Source: Phymatolithon calcareum
Lineage: Eukaryota > Rhodophyta > Florideophyceae > Hapalidiales
Length of the DNA: 64,000 nucleotides
Reading direction: 5' to 3'
Assembly: GCA_977006965.1 (NCBI GenBank)
Contig: OZ345384.1
Location: 682,001 to 746,000, forward strand
The notes below the pieces were generated by a model. That model was not told the origin of the DNA. It worked only from the letters and a program-made list of their open reading frames with translations, and ran no database searches. Within the stretch, counting starts at the first letter, position 1. Every line of letters begins with the position of its first letter. Both the position numbers and the translations under genes were made by a program. Below, in pieces: positions 10,906-21,450 of the stretch.

Positions 10906-12249
10906 GTAAGGGAACAACCGCGCACGGCGTACATTTGGCATACGGCGAATGGATTGGATCGAGCGATCATCATGATCGCTCGATATACCGGTCATTGGCA
11001 GGGTGGCAGCAAAACCCAGCCAGAGAGACGCGAAGTACCGTTTACCATTGAGTGCCAAGAAAAACAATAAGCTACAAGTCCGTGCTGTGAAGCGTTTGAT
11101 TAATTTCAACAAACGGACGAAACTCTTACGTATGAACTACAAACCGTGTCCGAATATAATTCAAGAATGGAAGCTTATCAGAAGGCCTGTAGGAGCGCTT
11201 GTGATATCATTAACAAACCGTGAGTACCCAGGAAGTCAAGGAAGCCAAGGAGATTCAAAGAGTTCTGGACCAAAGAACTGGACGAAATTTCTAAGCTCCG
11301 GACGGGGGCCTACAATAAGGCGCAGAGAACTAACCGGGTCAATGACTGGTAAGTGCACAGAGACGACGATAGAAAGGTAAAAAGGATGACGAAGGCGAAC
11401 AGAAGAGCATGCTTTAAGAAATTCACTGAAGATCTATCCGCCTCAAGTCCAACGGATTTCACGAAAAAGATGAAAAATTTAATTCGAATGAAGAAGAGGA
11501 GAGCCCAGATTAATTGCTGCGAAGGCATGACTCTAGACCCGACGGAAATGGTAACTCATCTATCAGAGGAGCTGAAGGACACCAGAGGAACACCCATAGA
11601 ACCGAAGAAATTCCATGTCACACGAGCACTAAAACGAGAGCTCAAGAGCGCCCTAAAGCGTGCTTCGAGGCAAAAAGCAGCTGGACCGTGCGGCATCTTC
11701 TCCGAAGCATTGCTACTCACTCCTGAGGACAGCTACAGTTTCCTGCTAGCCACGATCACAAAAGCCGGCCAGCTCGGCTGCTGGCCTGACGATTGGAATA
11801 AGGCACTGGTGGTTCCAATATTTAAGAAAGGAGACCCCAGCTCACCGAAAAGCTACAGTCCGATTTCCCTATTATCGCACGTTCGCAAAATATTTGAATC
11901 AGCAGTGGACAAACTGATCCGGAAGGAATATAGATTCAAGAAATCCCAAATGGGCTTCCAGCCGAAGAAAGGAACGAAAAGGGTCCTCTTCAGTTACATA
12001 GCAGCTGTGAGACGAGGAAGGAACACAAAAGCCGTGCTTGACCTAGAGTCAGCATGCGAGAAATCGATCTCAGACTATCAGCAAACCTTGCATCACTTGC
12101 CTTCTTCTCGCTGCAGAAAACTACATTCAGTGTTATGAACGACGCAGGAAGAACTCAAGGGAAAAGCGAACGAGGAGTCCCCCAAGGTTCCCCCATTAGC
12201 CCCACACTGTTCAACATCCTAATGGATACTCTGGCAGAAAGAGTCACGG

Positions 12250-12499
12250 TGTAATCAATGGGAGTGTCAAGATGAGGTTGGGTTTATCATGAAAAGGGGT
12301 GATCTCTCTCCGATGAGATCTCCAATCTAAGGTACGATTTAGGATCGCCGCTTAAATAGAGCGGGGGCGAGAAATGCGCACCCTGTAAAAAGAGGGGGAG
12401 CACTAACAGACACTACTCTAACAATCCAAATTGGTTGGTTCGTTCTCCCTGAGAGTGTAAGTGTCCCTCCTTACGCTCGTGCAGCATTGCGTGTCTATA
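12250..12499 (-). repeat. LTR, left copy
   Basis: 250-bp LTR beginning TGTAATCAATGGGAG. It differs from the right copy by scattered substitutions and by lacking a short GATGAGAT duplication, so the two LTRs have diverged since insertion. Confidence 0.85.
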
Positions 12500-12582
12500 G
12501 TGCCCCATACACTCGAAGAGTGTATTAATCATTGATGCGCAATGTTTGCTTGGCCTTCTTCGCCAGCTTTTTCTTGCGTGTG

Positions 12583-12790
12583 TTGGACCCCGTCCTTTTT
12601 CGCCGCTTTTTCCGGCCTTGGTTTGGACCCCGTCCTTCTTCGCCGCTTTACCGACCTTGATATGGACCCCGTCCTTCTTCGCCGCTTTTTCCGGCCTTGA
12701 TTTGGACCCCGTCCTTCTTCGCCGCTTTTTCCGGCCTTGATTTGGACCCCGTCTTCTTCGCCGCTTTTACCGACCTTGATTTGGACTTTT
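12583..12790. repeat. 40-bp minisatellite inside the LTR element
   Basis: About five tandem units of GGACCCCGTCCTTCTTCGCC followed by a variable GCTTTTTCCGGCCTTGATTT half. Read on the minus strand the units encode a K/R/G-rich repeating peptide (for example KVGKSGEEDGVQI) in a rotating frame, because 40 is not a multiple of three. Confidence 0.85.
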
Positions 12791-13372
12791 TCTGGTCCGC
12801 GAATATCATTTGTGTTGATTGCCACACAAATCTACGCTGACCTTCACCTCCTCATTGCCGGAGATATAGATAGGTCGCTTCTCTGAATTGGTTGCCGCTG
12901 CCAATCCATATTTGCGTTCCTTCTGGAACGTCTTTGTTTCAATTCGGGCTCCGGTTGCCGTCCTTGATTTTTTTCGCAACAATCGAAGTCGCTTAGGAAG
13001 TAAACTCCAGAATCCTTGCCGCCGCATGTTCGGTGCGCATTGGCATTCGAAGACTGTGTAGAGCCTTCTCTCTTGTCGATGACTCTTTGTAAGATACCAC
13101 CGTCATCCCCGGGGCCTCCTTCTTCTTCTCGCTGACCTCATCATCGTACCGTTTCCGCTCCTTCAAAAACCTTGTCACAACTCTTCGGTCGAGACTTCGT
13201 AAAATCGGGTGGCTCACGGGTTGGAATAGCGCAGCGGTTGGTTGCCGATCGGTAGGTTGCGCCGACGAAAGACTTCCGCTTCCCATGCTTCAATGGTCAT
13301 CCATTTCCAATTCAAACTTGAACAATCTTCGTCTTAACAGTCAGACATTCTCCTGCAGAAAAGAGAAATTTT

Positions 13373-13631
13373 TGTAATCACTGGGAGTGTCAAGATAAGG
13401 TTGGGTTTATCATGAAAAGGGGTGATCTCTCCCCGATGAGATGATGAGATGCTCCAATCTAAGGTACGATTTAGGATCGCCGCTTAAATAGAGCAGGGGC
13501 GAGAAATGCACACCCTGTATAAAGAGGGGGAGCACTAACGGACACTACTCTAACAATCCCAATTGGTTGGTACGTTCTCCCTGAGAGTGTAAGTGTCCCT
13601 CCTTACGCTCGTGCAGCATTGCGTGTCTACA
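13373..13631 (-). repeat. LTR, right copy
   Basis: 259-bp LTR beginning TGTAATCACTGGGAG and ending GTGTCTACA. It contains an extra GATGAGAT unit compared with the left LTR. Confidence 0.85.
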
Positions 13632-14640
13632 ACGGCCATTAGCCTCATTGATTCTGACCGGAGCCTTCGTCTGAACATGTTTGCCGATGACGTCATGCTA
13701 ATGGCAAGAAACGAAGAAGAACTGCAGAAAATGCTGGAGGAATGCTCCGAATGGGCACTGGTCTATCGGATGACGTGGTCGACCCGAAAATGTTCAGCAA
13801 TACTCCAAAGTCGAAGGGTCGGAAAACCCATCGTTCTGGTAGAAGAGGAAGTTGAAATACGACGCACTACAAACTATCTCGGGACGACAATTGACGCGAA
13901 CGGTATTCGTGGCGACAAACTTCTGGAGCGATTCAAAAGCGCAAGCGCCAAAGTACGGCTCGTGAGAAACCTGGGCATGACATGAAGAGGATATAGCACC
14001 GAAAAGAGTATCAGGCTCTTCAAAGCTTTTATCAGGCCAGTATATGAGTACGCTGCGCATATAACACCCGACACAATCGGTGTATCGAAAGCAGCAGTGA
14101 AAATTCAGAAGGACATTGTAACGATACTATTCGGGAAGTGGGCAGCGCGGCACTGGAGAAGACTAATGAAACTGTGCCAAATAGAGCCATGCGAGTTTCG
14201 CCAACATCTCCTGTTCCGGAAGCTAAGACGATGATTAAGCAGGATTGCGAAGGAGACAGATGACACAGGGGCAGATCTAGGACTAGAACTCGAAACTCTC
14301 GACTGCATACGGGAATGAAACAAGACAACGGACATTCAAGATAGATCTGGCCTTCGGCGAGTATCGGAACAGCAAGAAGAGCACCACATCAGGAAAATTA
14401 CGTTCGCCAAGAATTGTATACCGCACCAAGCAGTGAGGATGAAAGAAAGCAGATTCAGAATTCTTTGTGCAGGGTGGTTTTTAGGCCATTTTCCGAGAAA
14501 CCCACCTAAGTCAGTTGAAGAAATGGCAGTCAAGGATCATAGGCAGTTGGAAGACTCAACAGAATCCTGAAGAAGACTTCACGGACCCTGGGAGAAGTGA
14601 TTGATGTCGTGATTCTTGCAATTTCGAATCGGAGCTCTTC

Positions 14641-15084
14641 GGCGAACACGGTAATATTCAGGCGAAGTTGAACCGAACTGTCCCGCCCAGGACTTGAAAC
14701 CCATCCGTGTGGAAGAGAAGATGCCCAATACAAGGGCAGCACGTCCTTATTATCCCAGCCGAAAGATATGCGAGATACCTAACGCGCCTAGTGATGCACA
14801 GCGCACAATTTGTGGCTTTGGTTAACCTCTTTGCCTTGGTTTGCTTAGTTGTTCTCTGCGCTAGTCACCAGCGGTATTTATACCCGCGAGTGAAGTGTGT
14901 TGTTGCAACCTACAAGTTGCGTGTCCATACAGGAGACCAAGTAAATAGCAAATAGTGAAAACTCTAACCATGTGCTGCACAATTAGACCACGTACGTGAC
15001 TATCGATGATACAGCCATAAATCGTACCAGGCACAAATTCATTGCTCAGCATCGCCCAGTGTCTGAATTTGTTCCTCGACAATT
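14641..15084. other. Unassigned insertion between two LINE-C 3' ends
   Basis: This stretch matches no LINE family. It contains a palindromic TATA-like box (GGTATTTATACC, 14873-14884). In reverse complement it holds GGGTTTCAAGTCCTGGGCGG near 14675-14705, resembling a tRNA B-box. A solo LTR or tRNA-derived SINE is possible, but I found neither TSD nor a full tRNA fold. Confidence 0.3.
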
Positions 15085-15240
15085 GACGTGGCTAGAGCCA
15101 TTGATGTGATTCTATGTCATTCCGATTACGAAAGCTGAATTTGCAATGCTAATAGAATATGCCTAGAAAGGTGCCGACTTTCCCCCAGTTGGGACACATG
15201 GTACATTCTCAATAAACCCATTTAATTACGAACCGGCGAC
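15085..15240 (+). mobile_element. LINE-C 3' tail (separate copy)
   Basis: AGAGCCATTGATGTGATTC, a GAAAGGTGCCGACTTTC box and GGGACACATGGTACATTC with CAATAAACCC closely follow the LINE-C end at 4630-4775. The first copy's own end is already present near 14580-14640, so this is a second, truncated insertion. Confidence 0.65.
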
Positions 15241-15254
15241 ATCCATATTCCAGC

Positions 15255-17272
15255 CTATCATATCGAAATATGCTGAACGCTTTGGAAACTACAAAGCTGC
15301 CGCCCAGACGGATGACCATCCCAAGAACACAATTGAAGAAGCTAACCTCAAATTCTCCTGGGCACAGAGAGCACCTCGCCCTACGATCCCTGCCGATGCA
15401 CTACCAAGTCCTTTGGGTTCAAAAGTCATGTCAGTATTCGCCGACTTCTTCGACTTCCGTGCTAAAGCCGCACGACGCAAGCCAAATATCCAGGCCGTTT
15501 ACTTTGGGAAATTCACGAGAGAAAAGATTGGACATTTCAGAAAACTGCTGAAACCGCTGCTCCCATCGAGCTGGGCATTACTTAGCATTAATTATGTAGG
15601 GACTATGGCAATCGAAATTCTAGCGGACAAGTCGCATGTTAACCATCTTGTTACAGTCATGCGTGCTTTACAATTCATTCACCTCAAAGAATTCTCGCCG
15701 CTCGAAATCAAGATGAAAGGACACAGACTGATCACTGCTCCCACACTTCGCAAAATACAAAACCTCGAAGCATACCAGACACGCGCGCAGAACGCAGCGG
15801 TGAACGCCGAGGCAAGAAACAACACTTAAGCTTAGAGTTACTAAGAAAGACAGGCCGAGTGGGCCAGCATGACACTCAATTCACTGCGGGAAACTGAAAG
15901 GCCAGAGCTCTTTAAAACGAGGACTCAAGCTCAGAACAGTACCGAAGCATCAAAGACCGTTTCGAAAGTCAACGAGGATGCACAGGCTTGCCAGGAAACC
16001 GATGAAAACAACAACGCTGGCTCCCCGAAGGCTCCAAACCACCCCCAAAGTCCGACAAGACAAGTGCTTGGAAGCTTAGATCGCTCGACTGAGAAGAAGA
16101 AGAAAGGTAGATTTTTATTTAAAAGTTACCAACGCATCTGCTGACGCTCGGGGCAACTTTCCTAAGGCCAAGGGGTTTTGGCTAGATTCTGTCCTGAAGG
16201 GGTTTTCTTTTCTTGTTGGTGTGACACGACTGAGGAGGACGCAAGGGCCCACGCCGAATCATAGAGGCCAAATTTTTCAACTTCAATGTCGGTGGCGCCA
16301 AAAACAAGGCATCCATGATAATGTATGCCATAAGAATATCCGGTTCGTGAGTAGCTGCACTAACTGAAACGTATTTGGGAAGTCACGATTCTAGTCCGTT
16401 TCCTTGGTCGTGCGAAATGACCCCACCAAAGCCCTCACCAATCTCCATTCATTACCAGAAGAAATCAAGAACCAGCCTTCCGCGAGGAGGTGTCGCCCTT
16501 CTCATCCGAACTGGACTCAAATACCGAGTCCTTCGAAAAGATTCGAGCCACATGTACCAAATCATGTCAATTTCCGTACTCGGAATCATCCTGGTTGCCG
16601 TATATATCTCACGTCTCTCCAGCCCCAAGGAGTATTTGAAAGCTCCAGAAATCCTACGAAGACATGCAACTGGCCCCGCATTATTCTGTGGGGACTTTAA
16701 TGCAAGGCAAAAGCTCTGGACGAAAGACAGAATAACAGAGGAGTTGCACTTCTTCGATGGTGCGAAAGCTTTCGTTACAAGATAAATGCGCCAAGTGAAC
16801 CAACCTTCCATGCCCAGTCTCGAAAAAGCTGCATTGATCTATTCATCTGGAAAAATCTAGTGCGGGCCTGCAAGACAGCTGAATGGATCTTGCGACGGGT
16901 GCAGCGATCACCTCCCGATTGTATGCTCATCTAATTTGATGACTCCAAAAATAGAAAAATCGTACACAGTCCCGCTTCATAAACGTTCTGATCGTCTTGC
17001 TAAAGCCCGGGCTGCAGAATACTACACGAAGCATATACCAGCATTAATCTAAAGATTGGGAACAGTTTCCACTCAGCAAGATCTTGAGTCACTGTACGAG
17101 AAAGCTTGCAAAGCCCTCAAATCCTCTTGTCTTGCCGGAAGAAAACCGCGAGGAGGAAGATTCACAAGGTACTGGGAGCTCGAGCTAGACAAACTGGCTT
17201 ATAAAACATCCGGTTTGTTCCGGAATGCCGAGCTCAGGAACAATCCCGACGACTGGCAAGAGTACCGAAAAG
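15255..17272 (+). pseudogene. LINE ORF1 plus APE-type endonuclease relic
   Basis: The upstream part of a LINE. An ORF1-like open frame lies at 15413-15829 (YFGKFTREKIGHFRKLLKPL) and a basic, polar frame at 15869-16144. After a LINE-G tail insertion (16094-16226), an apurinic-endonuclease-like domain follows: LPRGGVALLIRTGLKYRVL, then FCGDFNARQKLW (16660-16720), then in other frames CIDLFIWKN and CSDHLPIVCSS (about 16890-16930). These are the GDFNA and SDH catalytic blocks of APE-type LINE endonucleases. The pre-RT region (17056-17270, DDWQEYRKAK) is cut by an hAT copy at 17273. No RT remains. The family is probably LINE-C, judged by position only. Confidence 0.7.
16094..16226 (-). mobile_element. 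LINE-G 3' tail insertion with 8-bp TSD
   Basis: A 133-bp fragment of LINE-G 3' end in minus orientation: (GAA)n, then the complement of TAACTTTTAAATAAAAATC, the ATGCGTTGG box and an ACACCAACAAGAAAAG box. CGACTGAG is duplicated at 16086-16093 and 16227-16234. It has no coding capacity. Confidence 0.8.
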
Positions 17273-18050
17273 CAAAGCATTGGAAAAAAATAATTGCTAC
17301 TGTAATTATTCAAACTATTGTTCCAATAATTTATTCCTGAGTCGCGCATGTTTATTGTATTTATTGTAGTTATTGAGATCTTCGTGGTTGCGACAATTAT
17401 GTAGTTTATTTGGGCCCAAATGATGGTGTGCTTCCCCGATGGTATTCTTAAAGAGTAATTTTTGTCATCCATAGCGCATGACGTTTCGGTTGCGGGCTCC
17501 TCATTTAGGATTGTGAAAATTATGGCAATCAACACAGTACAACGGGAACTGTGGACCAAGCGAGCACCCTTTGGTAGCAGCCAACATGCCACGAGTTTTC
17601 GGTAAGAAAGTTCGCGATGAGTTTTTCACGCAGTCGGGTCCCAACTCCGCTGTGTGGACTTGCAAGTGTGGAACGCGACGAAAAGATTCTGGACGGGACA
17701 ATACGAATTTTGTGAATCACGTTCAATCCGAGCATCCAAGCGAACTGAACGCTTTATGCGCTGAGAAAGAGTCGACCTCAAATACATCGCAATTTTCGAG
17801 GCCTGTCTCTCTGTTTTATCCTCGCAAAACGTTGCACGCCACGGCTGGCTAGAGTTTATCGTCAAAGACCTGCTGCCGTTTACTGCCGCCGAGAACCTTA
17901 TTTATACTGCTGCTTGTCGATTTTATTCCATGAGCTACAAGACCGTCATGAAGTTCCTCCATGCCCTCACGAAAAGCGTCGAATCGAAACTCTCACGTCG
18001 TCTTCTGTCGAACTTTCGACTAGTTTTTGATCGTCAGACCGCTGATGACA
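17273..18050 (+). pseudogene. hAT copy 3, 3'-truncated
   Basis: Starts CAAAGCATTGGAAAAAATAA, the 5' terminus of the two full hAT copies, inserted in LINE pre-RT sequence. The transposase start (ATG 17586, MPRVFGKK) and BED finger (WTCKCGTRRKD..HVQSEHP) are readable. The frame shifts at about 17838 near LHATAGW, and similarity ends after a damaged catalytic block near 18040 (FRLVFDRQTAD; the full copies read FDGWTAD). The 3' two thirds and right terminus are missing. Confidence 0.8.
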
Positions 18051-18572
18051 TACTGTGTAAAACATAATTCATATTTAAATGTATTCGAATGTGTATTTAT
18101 ATTTATTTATTCAACTGCAATCTGTTGGATAAATAATTCATTCATAGCCTCGATAGAATAAAATAATTTATTTTTGCAGGAGGGAGAATACTTTTAGAAT
18201 TACACTCCGTGTCTGATTCTGAAGGTGCTCGTACTTGTCTTTTCTATTTCTACTAATGTTGCTCCCAAATAGAACATCTTTTCTTGCCTGCGTAACGTTG
18301 CAACATTACACTCAATTGATTGACATCAATAGTACGTGTCTCGCTTGTAGACTACAACGTACTATGATTTGAACGTTGATGAGACACTTAGAACCATCTT
18401 TCCGAAAATTACCTGTTATCAGGATTGCTGCAATGTCTAAACACTAGTACTTAAATTGCGACCCGGGCAATTCAAATCACTCACATCCATGCCAACGTCC
18501 ATCACTTCATCAATTTCTATCAATTGCACATCTTTGTGAGCGTCCTTCAATTTTATTTGGACTACTGGAATC
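18051..18572. other. AT-rich flank of the hAT derivative
   Basis: AT-rich sequence with no ORF. ATAATTCATATTTA occurs here (about 18064) and again in direct orientation after the ORF (about 19379). The boundary and terminal inverted repeats of this hAT derivative could not be fixed. Confidence 0.35.
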
Positions 18573-19349
18573 ATGCCACACAAGTCAACTCTTGGGAAAC
18601 GAGTCAGGGAAAGCTTTTTTAGCCAGGACAACGACGACGACGATTGCGTTTGGAGATGCCTCTGTGGCACTACCAGGAAGCAGAAGGGCAGTGGATATGC
18701 CAATCTGTTATCGCACGTGCGAGCCAAGCATCCAGAGGAATTGAATGATCTTCAGGAAACCGACTCTTCGCTCGTGTCATCGACATGCACACCGTCGATT
18801 AATTCAAGTGACAAGGCGGCTTACTTCTACAAACCTAAAGTGGTCGCGGCTCATGGTTGGGTTCATTTTGTTCTGTCGACTCTGCTGCCGTTTTCCATCG
18901 CTGAAGTTCGTGTTCTTTTCGACGCGGTCATTGCGAAGTTTCCCAGCGCAAAATCAAGGTTATCTTCTAATACTAGCATTGTGCGAGATCCCCATTTCGA
19001 GACCGGCATCGCAAAAATACAAGACAAAAGAATTGAGTTGATGACAAGTCAAGAGAAAAAAGCAACAGATTCTCTGAAAGTAGTCTCTGTGGATTCTGAA
19101 ACAGTTACGACAGTGGACAAGGACTCGATGTCTTTTGCAGACGAGGCATTGAAGAAACGCAGGCTGTCTGTAAATCGTTCCGGATATTTGGATCTTCGTT
19201 TCATATTGCCTACTTCCAACATCGTTGAGCGGTTCTTCTCCAAAGCTGGATACACTCTGAATAAGCACAGGAAGAGTCTGTCTCCAGCGAACCTTGAGAT
19301 GCAGCTTTTTCTACATATGAATGCAGACTGTGGTGCATCCAGCACGTAA
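18573..19349 (+). CDS. hAT-derived BED plus dimerisation protein lacking the catalytic core
   Basis: An uninterrupted 258-codon frame from ATG 18573. Residues 1-60 are a BED-type zinc finger (FFSQDNDDDDCVWRCLCGTT, then HVRAKHPEEL). Near residue 100 the sequence LSTLLPFSIAE corresponds to hAT copy 1 residues just before the catalytic region, and it jumps directly to VRVLFDAVIAKFPSAK, which lies about 270 residues later in the full transposase. The DDE core and CxxH insertion are thus precisely missing. The C-terminus keeps the hAT dimerisation motif (YLDLRFILPTSNIVERFFSK, then NLEMQLFLH). Identity to copies 1 and 2 is moderate, so this is a different subfamily. It could be an internally deleted element, a DNA-binding repressor or a domesticated gene; the intact frame is the only sign of constraint. 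Confidence 0.65.
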   Translation: MPHKSTLGKRVRESFFSQDNDDDDCVWRCLCGTTRKQKGSGYANLLSHVRAKHPEELNDLQETDSSLVSSTCTPSINSSDKAAYFYKPKVVAAHGWVHFVLSTLLPFSIAEVRVLFDAVIAKFPSAKSRLSSNTSIVRDPHFETGIAKIQDKRIELMTSQEKKATDSLKVVSVDSETVTTVDKDSMSFADEALKKRRLSVNRSGYLDLRFILPTSNIVERFFSKAGYTLNKHRKSLSPANLEMQLFLHMNADCGASST

Positions 19350-19813
19350 GTGCGATAATGGAATGAGAATATATTCCAATAATTCATATTTACTTTTAAC
19401 CCTCTCCATGAATAAATTACTTATGCATTTAACTTTCTTGATTAAATAATCTATTCTTACGCGAAAGCGAGCTGTGAATATATTGAAAACGAATTCTTTA
19501 CAAGGTATGGACAATACATTATCGGCAAGCTCCATATTTTCCCTGCACCATTTTCGAGTATTGATATCGGCAGTATTTGAGACCGAACAGCCCGTACGTT
19601 TCGCATAGAACGCTCCTTTTCGGATATTTTTGTTTTCTTTGACACCCGATCGCTCCAGATGCTGTACCGAGCATCGCATTTGAAGTTTTCCGCCCGCAGG
19701 CAGCAATTGTGCGCTTCATCAGTTAGGACTTCCAGTACTGACCCTCCAATTAAGGACATTCTGAGTATGGCTCTCAGCGGCAGGACATCGATGAGGCCCT
19801 CGTACAGGGCTTT

Positions 19814-20314
19814 CTACTGGTCGAGGCTGCTTTCGTCTCGGAGGATTTCGCGAAAGTACAAGAGTCTTACTTTCGGCGGGGCTCGCTTAGGGCGGACGGT
19901 CGGGCTTACTATATTGCACAGTGGCATAATTTTCCCTTGCTGGGTGACAGGGAACATGCGGTAGTTTGGAGTACGAGCAGCTGCGATCTTTGCATAGGTT
20001 CTCTTGATTTCAGAGCCAGTCCTCAATATGGGTACTTCCGAGGGGTCCACGTCCTCCGGAGCACAGTGTATGGCCGCGTGGGTTTTTACGGCTGCCGGGG
20101 CTGTGGCGGGAGAAATTCCGTTACGCATCTTTGAACACCGGCGTGCAGTTGAGGGTATCGGCGGGTCGTGGTTGTCATCAAAGCTGAGATCTAGGGTCAC
20201 TTTCTGTTCAGTTGGCATGTCCAATCGGGGTGTTGTACGGGGGTTTCCGTCTTCTCTGTTCCGAGCTTCTGCAAGCTCGACGGCGAGGTGCATAACCGGA
20301 CCAGCGCAAAACAT
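19814..20314 (-). CDS. Hypothetical ORF, 166 aa, possibly LINE ORF1-like
   Basis: Minus-strand frame from ATG 20314 (MFCAGPVMHLAVELAEARN..) to a stop at 19814. It is polar and proline-rich in the middle (NHDPPIPSTARR), with a more ordered end (RMFPVTQQGKIMPLCNIVSP). No family is recognised. It may be LINE ORF1 (gag-like) debris lying near LINE-E. The opposite strand is also open over part of this region, so coding status is uncertain. Confidence 0.3.
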   Translation of the reverse strand: MFCAGPVMHLAVELAEARNREDGNPRTTPRLDMPTEQKVTLDLSFDDNHDPPIPSTARRCSKMRNGISPATAPAAVKTHAAIHCAPEDVDPSEVPILRTGSEIKRTYAKIAAARTPNYRMFPVTQQGKIMPLCNIVSPTVRPKRAPPKVRLLYFREILRDESSLDQ

Positions 20315-20480
20315 CCGACAGTCTCAGCATTGGGCTCTAATTGCGCAATTGATCGGCACTTGGAGGGTCGTTGAGTCGGTGTTATGTTTCTCTACCTTAC
20401 GGTCGCCCTCTCGACCGATGCCGCAGCGCGGAAGTCAGGCATTGACATCCTCGGTCGGCAATGCTAGCACACTGATGTAA

Positions 20481-21439
20481 TGTGCATCATCGTATTGCGT
20501 CCTATTGGCTAATATTCTTCGCTTGTTTATGGTTACCAATATGATCCCATTTTCTTGATTGACTAGATTTTATCATACCATGATTTTGTTAGTATATATA
20601 CCAAGGCGGTATAGCCGAAATTAAATTCGCCACGGAAGTCACCGGGCATACACCATCAACCAAACCTCGCCATCGCTCGACTCTGACTGCAGAACAGTCG
20701 GGAGTTTCGAATTCCAGGCATTGTACGACATGTCTGATTGCAAATTATTGTGCTTTCCACTCGGACATTTGTTCATTTCTCCGGTTCGTGACTGGTAGAG
20801 AAAGAGGGATTCTGCCTTCTATTGTGTGCTGACGTGGGTTCACGTTGAGGGCGGCTGAGTTATCGACTGATCGCGGATTCTCGTGTTTCGTTTTCTTTCT
20901 CGTCTCGGGAGGTTGGCATTTGTTGCGTGCTCGACAGGATTGCTGTCGAAGCTGGCTTCGGCCTAGATCTTGTCCCTGGAAGCCTCGGGCTGTTCTTGTC
21001 TATGGCATCATTGGAGTGGTTCTCGGTTCGTGAGACGACCCAAGGCGCGCGCTTGGGGTCTCGTTTCGTCTTGGCAGGATCTGTCCGGCGCGCACGTCTA
21101 GCTATAGTTGCTGCTGACGGTTTGAGGACCCTTGGGACTTTCCCCCTTTTTTTCACACGCCGGGTCACCAATGTGAATTTCGTACAATTTAGCGATTATG
21201 TTTCGCACTTTCAGGGTTCGGATGTGCGTCTCCCTTCTGGGGGTGCGGCTTTCCCATGGCCGTCGTCGGCGTCTTCGACATTCATTTCAGGATCACGTCC
21301 ACCAATCGACGTGCCTCGCGCCGATATATCACTTTCTGGATTGTCTCTTCTCCCGAGATCGGATTCCGCTTGCACTTATTCCGTTTAGTGGTCCTGGACC
21401 GATTGGGCCAGACCGTTCCCTTGCTCTGACCTCACGTTG
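20481..21439. other. Unassigned region
   Basis: Moderately GC-rich with overlapping short open frames on both strands. A basic minus-strand stretch (about 20860-21171, VTRRVKKRGKVPRVL) lacks an ATG. No TE box is recognised. The right edge is the pre-insertion target of LINE-E. Confidence 0.3.
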
Positions 21440-21450
21440 CTCGCCTGAAG

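Larger units (their letters stand above)
12250..13631 (-). mobile_element. Non-autonomous LTR retrotransposon, 1.38 kb, inserted in LINE-C
   Basis: Two direct repeats, 12250-12499 and 13373-13631, start TGTAATCA and end GTGTCTAnA. Both carry TGGGAGTGTCAAGAT, AGGTACGATTTAGGATCGCC and ATTGCGTGTCTA, so they are LTRs. The host tetranucleotide ACGG is duplicated at 12246-12249 and 13632-13635, and LINE-C reads through once the element is removed. The internal region has no RT, protease or integrase. On the minus strand it encodes a gag-like segment in two frames (LDRRVVTRFLKERKRYDDEV at about 13180, continuing 12806-13027) and then a K/R-rich repetitive tail. Orientation is inferred from that strand. 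Size and missing pol make it TRIM/LARD-like. Confidence 0.85.
10910..14640 (+). pseudogene. LINE-C, long copy interrupted by an LTR element
   Basis: The most complete LINE-C pol in the window. Pre-RT sequence occupies 11003-11380. RT fingers and palm follow at 11353-12138 (VTRALKRELKSALKR, ASRQKAAGPCG, VVPIFKKGDPSSPKSYSPIS). Motif A is VLDLESAC. A frame change leads to 12054-12249 with RGVPQGSPISPTLFNILMDT. The frame stops at the LTR element (12250-13631) and resumes at 13636 with TAISLIDSDRS..NMFADDVMLM. Stops occur at about 13982, 14233 and 14317. The C-terminal block (FRILCAGWFLGHFPRNPP) matches 3559-4775. Several frame breaks show it is dead. A 27-bp perfect palindrome lies in its 5' region at 10958-10984. 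Confidence 0.8.

Noticed and set aside
12583-12790. 40-bp repeats as a CRISPR or as a coding gene
   Set aside because: Units are contiguous without spacers and rotate the reading frame. They lie inside an LTR element and are best called a minisatellite.
14675-14705. tRNA gene suggested by a B-box-like GGGTTTCAAGTCC on the minus strand
   Set aside because: No cloverleaf with acceptor, D and anticodon arms could be drawn around it.
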